DNA of 10,661 bases from Nanohaloarchaea archaeon PL-Br10_U2g5 (GTDB lineage Archaea > Halobacteriota > Halobacteria > Halobacteriales > Haloferacaceae), in NCBI GenBank assembly GCA_001564205.1, contig LKMY01000041.1, forward strand, positions 1 through 10,661, read 5' to 3'. Below, piece after piece: positions 6,466-10,661 of this stretch (positions are counted from its first letter, which is position 1; the number at the start of each line of letters is the position of its first letter). Made by a program: the position numbers and the translations under genes. The notes under the pieces were generated by a model, which saw only the letters and a program-made list of their open reading frames with translations, did no database searches and had not been told where the DNA came from.

Positions 6466-6819
6466 TTACCGCCGCCGGATGTCGAAGCTCTGCTGTTCGG
6501 GCTGGAGCTCTTTAAGTAGGTCGCGCATCTGGTCTTCGTCGATCTTGCCTTGGATACGACCGCTCTGAGCGAGTGCCGCCACCTGCTGTTTCACCTTCTC
6601 GCCGAACTCCGGTTTCGACATCTCGACGGCGTTGAGTCGCTGGCGTGCAGTATCGGTGACGTACTGTTTGAGCACTGCCTCCTGTTGGGCATCGGCGCGC
6701 TCCTGTGCCTCCTGTTGGGCCTCGGCGTCGGCGCCCCCACCCTGCTGGCGCTCGCGGAGCTCCTTCATTTTCTGTTCTCGCAACTCTTCGAGCCGTTCGT
6801 CGTCGGGGTTCCCACTCAT
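6466..6819 (-). CDS. PDCD5-family (TFAR19-like) nucleic-acid-binding protein
   Basis: The 117-aa product has the layout of archaeal PDCD5 proteins: a charged N-terminal helix ([20 protein letters not shown], 6-25), a Gln/Ala/Glu-rich helix (31-50), then the conserved three-helix core with the [12 protein letters not shown] segment (61-72) and [20 protein letters not shown] (83-102). Archaeal members bind DNA, and the human homologue binds the CCT chaperonin; the exact archaeal role is unsettled. Length is normal. It is the first gene of a two-gene unit with the PP-loop ATPase. It is divergent from the NMD3-like gene across 163 bp. In many archaea this gene follows the ribosomal protein S19e gene; that partner is absent here. 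The ATG at 6819 has a weak TATA-like box 23-32 nt upstream. Confidence 0.88.
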   Translation of the reverse strand: MSGNPDDERLEELREQKMKELRERQQGGGADAEAQQEAQERADAQQEAVLKQYVTDTARQRLNAVEMSKPEFGEKVKQQVAALAQSGRIQGKIDEDQMRDLLKELQPEQQSFDIRRR

Positions 6820-6841
6820 ACGCGTCTATTTACGGCCCGTG

Positions 6842-6851
6842 CGAAAAACGA
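6842..6851 (-). promoter_or_regulatory. TATA-like box for the PDCD5/PP-loop unit
   Basis: The minus strand reads CGTTTTTCGC, centred about 27 nt before the ATG at 6819. A more AT-rich box, TAAATAGA at 6825-6832, is too close to the ATG for a leaderless start at 6819. Confidence 0.35.
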
Positions 6852-6950
6852 TTTCGGAGGGTCGGGCGACAAGGGCGGTCCGCGAGCGCGGGGGATCGGA
6901 GTGTCCTTGCCGAACCGAGCGTCACCGATAACACGGCGACGGTCCGCGCC

Positions 6951-6960
6951 GCTTAAACGC
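6951..6960 (+). promoter_or_regulatory. TATA box for the NMD3-like gene
   Basis: GCTTAAACGC is centred 27 nt before the ATG at 6983. It supports this start over the in-frame TTG at 6962. Confidence 0.55.
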
Positions 6961-6982
6961 CTTGTCGGCGTATCGAGCGGTA

Positions 6983-8089
6983 ATGAGCGAATCGCGGGAG
7001 TTCTGTCCGCGGTGCGGTGACGCCGTCCCTGAGCGGCGCGAACCGCTACCGGGCGAGCCGCGGGGACGAGACGCGCTGTTGTGCGACGACTGCTACTTCG
7101 AGGATTTCGACTTGGTCGACGCCCCCGATCGGATCGAGGTGCTCGTCTGTTCCGGGTGTGGCGCGGTCCACCGCGGCGAGTCTTGGCGCGACGTCGGCGC
7201 GCGCGACTACACCGACGTGGCCGTCGATGAGGTCGCGGGGGCGCTCGGGATACACGTCGGTGCCACGGACGTCGACTGGAGCGTCGAGCCCGAGCAGGTC
7301 GACGAGAACAACGTGCGGATGCACTGTCGATTCTCTGGGGTCGTCCGCGGAACGCTTCGGTCGGCGGAGGTGACGGTTCCGGTCAAGATTTCTCGGGGGA
7401 CCTGCGACCGCTGCGGGCGCATTGCCGGCGGCTACTACGCAGGGACCGTACAAGTCCGTGCGGACAGCCGAGAGATCACCCCAGAGGAGCGCGCAGAGGC
7501 GCTCTCGATCGCCGAGTCGTACGTCGCCGAGCAGGAGGCCGACGGCGACCGCGAGGCGTTCATCACCGAGGTGAACGAGACCGACGACGGGCCGAACGTT
7601 AAGCTCTCCTCGAATCGGCTCGCACAGAACGTCGCGAGGCGTATCACCGAGGCGCTCGGCGGGAGCTTCGAATCGTACCCGACGCTCGTCACCGAAGACG
7701 GCGACGGAAACGAGGTGTACCGGGTGACGTTCGCGGTTCGGCTCCCGCGGTACGCCGCGGGCGAGATCATTGATCCCGCCGACGGTGACGGTCCCGTGCT
7801 CGTCACGAGCGTCTCGGGACGCTTGCAGGGCGTGCGCCTCGCGACCGGGGATGCCTACACCTCCGATTTCGAGGACGCAAACGCACCCGACGCCGACCGG
7901 CTCGGAACACGAGACGACACCGCTGAGACGACCGTCGTGACGGTGGAAGACGAGAACGCGATCCAGGTGCTCGATCCGGTAACTTACGAGGCGAAGACCG
8001 TCCCCAATCCGACGTTCGTCGACCACGACGCCGACACCGTGTTGGCGTTCGAGCACGACGGAACGGTCCATCTCGTCCCCGAGGAGTGA
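6983..8089 (+). CDS. NMD3-related zinc protein (60S export/large-subunit factor family)
   Basis: The 368-residue protein carries the NMD3 N-terminal zinc region with four Cys-x2-Cys pairs: CPRC (8-11), CDDC (34-37), CSGC (56-59) and CDRC (141-144). Between the third and fourth pairs lies a beta-rich segment. Next comes SRGTCDRCGRIAGGYYAGTV (137-156), very typical of the family, where the region around GGYYAG is well conserved. The C-terminal half resembles the eIF5A-like and OB-like region of eukaryotic NMD3. In eukaryotes NMD3 is an adaptor for nuclear export of the 60S subunit and occupies the tRNA sites. Archaea have no nucleus, so a late large-subunit assembly or anti-association role is inferred. 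The protein is acidic and soluble. The start at 6983 is chosen from the TATA box at 6951-6960 and because MSESREFCPRCG reaches the first zinc pair directly. Confidence 0.9.
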   Translation: MSESREFCPRCGDAVPERREPLPGEPRGRDALLCDDCYFEDFDLVDAPDRIEVLVCSGCGAVHRGESWRDVGARDYTDVAVDEVAGALGIHVGATDVDWSVEPEQVDENNVRMHCRFSGVVRGTLRSAEVTVPVKISRGTCDRCGRIAGGYYAGTVQVRADSREITPEERAEALSIAESYVAEQEADGDREAFITEVNETDDGPNVKLSSNRLAQNVARRITEALGGSFESYPTLVTEDGDGNEVYRVTFAVRLPRYAAGEIIDPADGDGPVLVTSVSGRLQGVRLATGDAYTSDFEDANAPDADRLGTRDDTAETTVVTVEDENAIQVLDPVTYEAKTVPNPTFVDHDADTVLAFEHDGTVHLVPEE

Positions 8090-8147
8090 ACCGGTGGCTC
8101 GTCGACTGAGACGGATAATGAGAGAAACCGATACGACGAGAACCGAT

Positions 8148-8339
8148 TCAGTCCGCGCGGGCGGGGCGCTCGTTGCCGAGCGCGGCAGCGCGCTCTGACT
8201 CGGTGACTTCGATACCGCGACGCTCGAGCTGGTCGATGAACTCGGTCTCGCTCAGTCCAGCCTGTGCAGCCGCTTGAGAGAGTGTTAGCGTTCGCGCACC
8301 GTACAGCGTCAGCGCACTCGACAGCCCCTTCGTTGCCAT
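8148..8339 (-). CDS. Small UPF0175-like helix-turn-helix protein
   Basis: This encodes 63 residues. The core SSALTLYGARTLTLSQAAAQAGLSETEFIDQLERRGIEV (7-45) fits the UPF0175 pattern, in which an Ala-Leu-x-Leu-Tyr helix is followed by a helix-turn-helix with AA-x-x-AG-[LM]-S and a phenylalanine. UPF0175 proteins are seen as antitoxin-like DNA-binding partners in archaea and cyanobacteria. The C-terminus is charged and short. Only one gene is present; no toxin-like ORF adjoins it. The reading frame stays open to 8456, but the ATG at 8339 has a TATA box at 8361-8370, which overlaps an inverted repeat that could be an operator. It converges with the NMD3-like gene. Family call is by motif only; it could also be another small haloarchaeal HTH family. 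Confidence 0.65.
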   Translation of the reverse strand: MATKGLSSALTLYGARTLTLSQAAAQAGLSETEFIDQLERRGIEVTESERAAALGNERPARAD

Positions 8340-8360
8340 ATCGAGGTGTGGGACATGAAC

Positions 8361-8370
8361 GTTTATGAAT
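8361..8370 (-). promoter_or_regulatory. TATA box for the UPF0175-like gene
   Basis: The minus strand reads ATTCATAAAC, centred 27 nt before the ATG at 8339, so the transcript is probably leaderless. Confidence 0.6.
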
Positions 8371-8386
8371 GTTACTACTTCATTCA
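8366..8386. repeat. Perfect 6-bp inverted repeat, candidate operator
   Basis: TGAATG (8366-8371) and CATTCA (8381-8386) are exact reverse complements separated by 9 nt. One arm overlaps the TATA box of the UPF0175-like gene and the other lies where the B-recognition element and upstream region would be. A dimeric repressor bound here would block that promoter. Short inverted repeats do arise by chance, so this is only suggestive. Confidence 0.45.
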
Positions 8387-8469
8387 GGCTCCTGATACAC
8401 CTTATACGATATATATTGACAGTCATTCCGCGTGGCGGTGTATAACCACTGTCCACGATGGCCCGCAGG

Positions 8470-8478
8470 AATTATCAC
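8470..8478 (+). promoter_or_regulatory. TATA-like box for the 27-aa microprotein
   Basis: AATTATCAC is centred 27 nt before the ATG at 8501. It lies in an AT-rich divergent spacer (8340-8500) that also holds the sequence TATACGATATATATTG at 8402-8417, a possible second promoter. Confidence 0.5.
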
Positions 8479-8500
8479 CCCCTGTGGCCGTATCTAGTGT

Positions 8501-8584
8501 ATGAACCGACAGCAGATCTTCGCGCTGTTCTTCGCGTTTCTCATGGTGAGTTCCATGGCCGCGTGGGGCGTCACGCTGTTATAA
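8501..8584 (+). CDS. 27-residue single-helix membrane microprotein
   Basis: The ATG at 8501 opens a 28-codon frame ending in TAA. The peptide starts MNRQQIFALFFAFLMVSSM and ends AAWGVTLL: a short polar N-terminus with one Arg, then about 22 hydrophobic residues, enough for one membrane helix. There is no recognisable cleavage site, and nothing follows the hydrophobic part, so it is likely a small membrane protein rather than a secreted one. Evidence that it is real: a TATA-like box exactly 27 nt upstream, and use of GC-ending codons for most residues. It resembles short haloarchaeal membrane peptides I recall, usually missed by gene callers. It lies between the divergent HTH gene and the convergent helicase gene. 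Function unknown. Confidence 0.6.
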   Translation: MNRQQIFALFFAFLMVSSMAAWGVTLL

Positions 8585-8665
8585 CCTCGACTGGTCTTCA
8601 CGGGCAATCTCGCGATTTCACGGAGCCGCCGCTGAAACGTTCGTCCTTCCGCCCGTCTGAGCGCG

Positions 8666-10498
8666 CTATCCGTCCCCCCAGACGTCAGAAAGCGGGTGGT
8701 CTCGTCGGCGCTCGGCGTCGGCCTCGGACCGATCAGTCACAGTCGTTCCCGCATCGCCCTGGACGGATTCGCCGCTTCCCCCGGACCTGCGACGGCGACC
8801 CGCTCGCGACGGGCCCGACGGGTCGGCGTCGATCCCGGCGAGCGCGGCGGTCGGGTCGAAATCGGGCAGCGTCGGGGTCGTCATCGCCTCGACCTGGTCG
8901 CGGAACCACGGCGGCGTGTCTGCTTTCGCCCGCTCGAACAGGTCGAGCAGGGAGCTGTCAGCGAGATACGTCGCGCCGTAGTCGTCCGGCGCGCGGACGA
9001 CCCGTCCGCAGGCCTGGATGACGGTCCGCAGCGCGGTCCGATGGTACCACGCCCACTGATCGTCCGCGAGCCGACGGGCGACTCGGGAATCGCTGGTGTT
9101 GCGATACGGCGCTTTACACACCACCTGCCACCGGCAGAGCGCATCTCGGAGGTCGAGCGCCTCCTCCATTTTCACCGAGACGAACACCTCCGGCGCGGAA
9201 GACGCCTTCCACGTCTCCAGCTCCGCATCGCGGTTCTCGCGGCCGTGTCGCCGAACTCGGGCAGCGACGCCGAACTCCCCGAGCAGCTCGACGAGGCGTC
9301 CGGCGATGTCGTACGAATGCGCGTGGATCAACCCCTTCTCGTCCGGGTGTTCAGCCATCAACCGAACGATCAGCCGGGCGATCTTCGGTATCGTCTCGTC
9401 GCGGTGTTCGTACGTCATCGATCCCTGCGTCACGTCGTACAGCGGCCGGTGTTCCAACGGGAACGTGTGCTCGACGTCGACTAAGGCGACGTTTGCGGGG
9501 TCGAGACCCACACCGCGACAGAACGCGTTCTTCGAGAGGATGGTTGCTGACAGCAACGCGAAGCAATTCCCGCGGTCCCACACCGTATGCCGGAGATATC
9601 GAGCGGGGTCGAGCGGCTTGATCGCGAGCGGCGATCCCTCCCCACCCGACTGGTCGACGACCCACGTCGTCGGCGACTCCGGATCGCGGTAATCCTCCAA
9701 GAACCAGCCGAGTTCGCTGACGAGTTCGCCGAGCCGATCGCGGCGCGCCACTTCGTCGCGGTCGAGTTCGGGGCGTCCGGTCAGCTCGTCTTTCGCGCGC
9801 TTGGCGACGTCACGAAGCGACGCGGCGAACCGTGCGGTACGGTCGATCGCGTCCTCCTCGGAACCGGCGTCGGCTTCGACGTCGGGGACGCCGACATCGT
9901 CCCAGACGGGAACGCGCCCCGGAGACAGCTCGATCGTCGCGTACATCTCGGCCCACTCCGCGAGTCCGTGCGCCTCGTCGATCACGACGACGTCGCGCTT
10001 GCGAAACACCTCCGAGCCGGCGGTCCGCATGAAGTACGCGAGCGTCATGGCGGCGTAGCGGTTCCCGGAGGCGATGGCGCGGTCAGAGAAGTACGGACAG
10101 CGGTGTTTCACCGAGCAGTCGAACCCCTGCTGGCGGACGCAGGGGGCGCGGTTGACCGGCGTGTCGTGTTCGCCTGGGAGGATGCAGTCGTAGTTCGATT
10201 TCCCGCGTATCACGGCTAAATCGCCGAGTAAGTCGTCCGCCTCGACGTCGTCGATCTGTGACACTTGCGGCGTCGTGTAGTAGGCGCCGGTCGCCTCGCT
10301 CGGCGCCACGTCGCCGGCGGCGTCGGCCGAACCCATGATCGCCCGAGCGAGCAGCGACTTGCCGCTCCCAGTCGGCGCACGCACCAAGACGACGTCGTTG
10401 CCGTCGTCGAACGCGTCGCGGATGTCCGCGAGCGCCTGTTCTTGGGTGCCGCGGAAGCTCGGGGCGGGGAACTCGGCGGGGATCCGGTCGGGGTCCAC
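8666..10498 (-). CDS. Rad3/XPD/DinG-type Fe-S DNA helicase
   Basis: The 610-aa protein is an SF2 5'-3' DNA helicase of the XPD/DinG group, which unwinds DNA in repair. Motif I is APTGSGKS (41-48, Lys47). Four cysteines, Cys105, Cys120, Cys128 and Cys134, fit the XPD 4Fe-4S domain. Motif II is DEAH (174-177), motif III LLSATIL (315-321), and motif VI QACGRVVR (495-502) with arginine fingers Arg499 and Arg502. The last 50 or so residues are low-complexity with a basic patch (RAGRRRRSGG) and are probably disordered. The frame is open to a GTG at 10552, but the box AATTAAAC (10522-10529 on the plus strand) lies 27 nt before the GTG at 10498, so I start there; the protein then begins VDPDRIPAEFPAPSFRG. 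It is divergent from the gene starting at 10624. Confidence 0.9.
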   Translation of the reverse strand: MDPDRIPAEFPAPSFRGTQEQALADIRDAFDDGNDVVLVRAPTGSGKSLLARAIMGSADAAGDVAPSEATGAYYTTPQVSQIDDVEADDLLGDLAVIRGKSNYDCILPGEHDTPVNRAPCVRQQGFDCSVKHRCPYFSDRAIASGNRYAAMTLAYFMRTAGSEVFRKRDVVVIDEAHGLAEWAEMYATIELSPGRVPVWDDVGVPDVEADAGSEEDAIDRTARFAASLRDVAKRAKDELTGRPELDRDEVARRDRLGELVSELGWFLEDYRDPESPTTWVVDQSGGEGSPLAIKPLDPARYLRHTVWDRGNCFALLSATILSKNAFCRGVGLDPANVALVDVEHTFPLEHRPLYDVTQGSMTYEHRDETIPKIARLIVRLMAEHPDEKGLIHAHSYDIAGRLVELLGEFGVAARVRRHGRENRDAELETWKASSAPEVFVSVKMEEALDLRDALCRWQVVCKAPYRNTSDSRVARRLADDQWAWYHRTALRTVIQACGRVVRAPDDYGATYLADSSLLDLFERAKADTPPWFRDQVEAMTTPTLPDFDPTAALAGIDADPSGPSRAGRRRRSGGSGESVQGDAGTTVTDRSEADAERRRDHPLSDVWGDG

Positions 10499-10521
10499 AC
10501 CGCCTCCTCGCGCGCTCTGGG

Positions 10522-10529
10522 AATTAAAC
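10522..10529 (-). promoter_or_regulatory. TATA box for the helicase gene
   Basis: The minus strand reads GTTTAATT, 24-31 nt before the GTG at 10498. The box would be inside the coding sequence if the GTG at 10552 were used, which argues for the shorter protein. Confidence 0.55.
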
Positions 10530-10591
10530 CCTCGCTTGGCGGCCGCTACCACTCGACACCTAGTGTACGAGTGAACTAGGAACTACCGGAT

Positions 10592-10600
10592 CGTTTATGA
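10592..10600 (+). promoter_or_regulatory. TATA box for the gene at the right edge
   Basis: CGTTTATGA is centred about 28 nt before the ATG at 10624, the same arrangement as elsewhere in the window. Confidence 0.55.
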
Positions 10601-10623
10601 TGGTTCGCTAGGACGTTCAGTGT

Positions 10624-10661
10624 ATGAATTGGCAGCAGGCCGAGCGAGAGTTCGCGGACGA
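10624..10661 (+). CDS. Start of an unidentified gene, cut by the window edge
   Basis: Twelve complete codons are visible, giving MNWQQAEREFAD, which looks like the start of an acidic helix. A TATA box lies about 28 nt before the ATG, so a leaderless gene is likely. The fragment is too short to assign a family. It is divergent from the helicase gene. Confidence 0.55.
   Translation, partial: MNWQQAEREFAD

Noticed and set aside
7046..8071. 341-codon open frame antisense to the NMD3-like gene
   Set aside because: The plus-strand frame has four zinc Cys pairs and a promoter; the antisense frame has no motif and is explained by high GC.
8098..8147. Near-repeat GAGAAACCGAT / GAGAACCGAT between two convergent genes
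   Set aside because: It is short, imperfect and has only two copies; no stem or T-tract supports a terminator.
8458..9021. 187-codon plus-strand frame overlapping the microprotein and the helicase end
   Set aside because: It begins upstream of the microprotein in another frame, runs into the helicase gene antisense, and is rich in Arg, Pro and Gly. The 27-aa frame with a TATA box fits better.
8696..9484. 262-codon plus-strand frame opposite the helicase gene
   Set aside because: It lies wholly over conserved helicase motifs on the other strand and its protein has no recognisable features.

Overview
This window looks like chromosomal DNA from a haloarchaeon. It is very GC-rich, the predicted proteins are strongly acidic (many Asp and Glu), and several genes are archaeal or archaeal/eukaryotic (NMD3-like protein, PDCD5-family protein, pyruvoyl-dependent arginine decarboxylase, Rad3/XPD-type Fe-S helicase). 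Most genes have an AT-rich TATA-like box about 24-31 nt before the start codon and no Shine-Dalgarno sequence, as expected for leaderless archaeal transcripts. A Halorubrum-like genus is my guess; it rests on overall feel, not on a marker gene.

Layout. 1-229: non-coding, with a C-rich, G-poor stretch and a probable promoter for a gene reading out to the left. 230-1220 (+): pyruvoyl-dependent arginine decarboxylase, then a small conserved haloarchaeal protein (DUF5811-like). 1230-3258 (-): a succinylglutamate desuccinylase/aspartoacylase-family metallohydrolase and a class V PLP aminotransferase, each with its own promoter. 3259-3383: a divergent promoter region holding three imperfect 21-bp tandem repeats. 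3384-4458 (+): a YdjM-like membrane metal-dependent hydrolase and a DoxX-like membrane protein. 4480-6819 (-): histidyl-tRNA synthetase, a PP-loop ATPase and a PDCD5-family protein; the last two abut without a gap. 6983-8089 (+): the NMD3-like zinc protein, divergent from the PDCD5 gene. 8148-8339 (-): a small UPF0175-like helix-turn-helix protein. 8501-8584 (+): a 27-residue single-helix membrane microprotein. 8666-10498 (-): a Rad3/XPD/DinG-type helicase. 10624 to the end (+): the first codons of another gene.

How they fit together. The centre of the window (4480-8089) leans towards translation and RNA: HisRS, a PP-loop enzyme possibly involved in tRNA modification, PDCD5 and NMD3. The arginine decarboxylase is also relevant to translation, because agmatine is the substrate for agmatidine formation in archaeal tRNA-Ile. 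The rest is metabolism, membrane proteins and DNA repair.

I found no CRISPR array, insertion sequence, tRNA, rRNA or obvious defence or mobile system. The window is mostly core genome. The parts most worth a second look are the microprotein, the small HTH gene with an inverted repeat over its promoter, the 21-bp repeats between two divergent promoters, the altered motif 3 of HisRS, and the skewed element at the left end.
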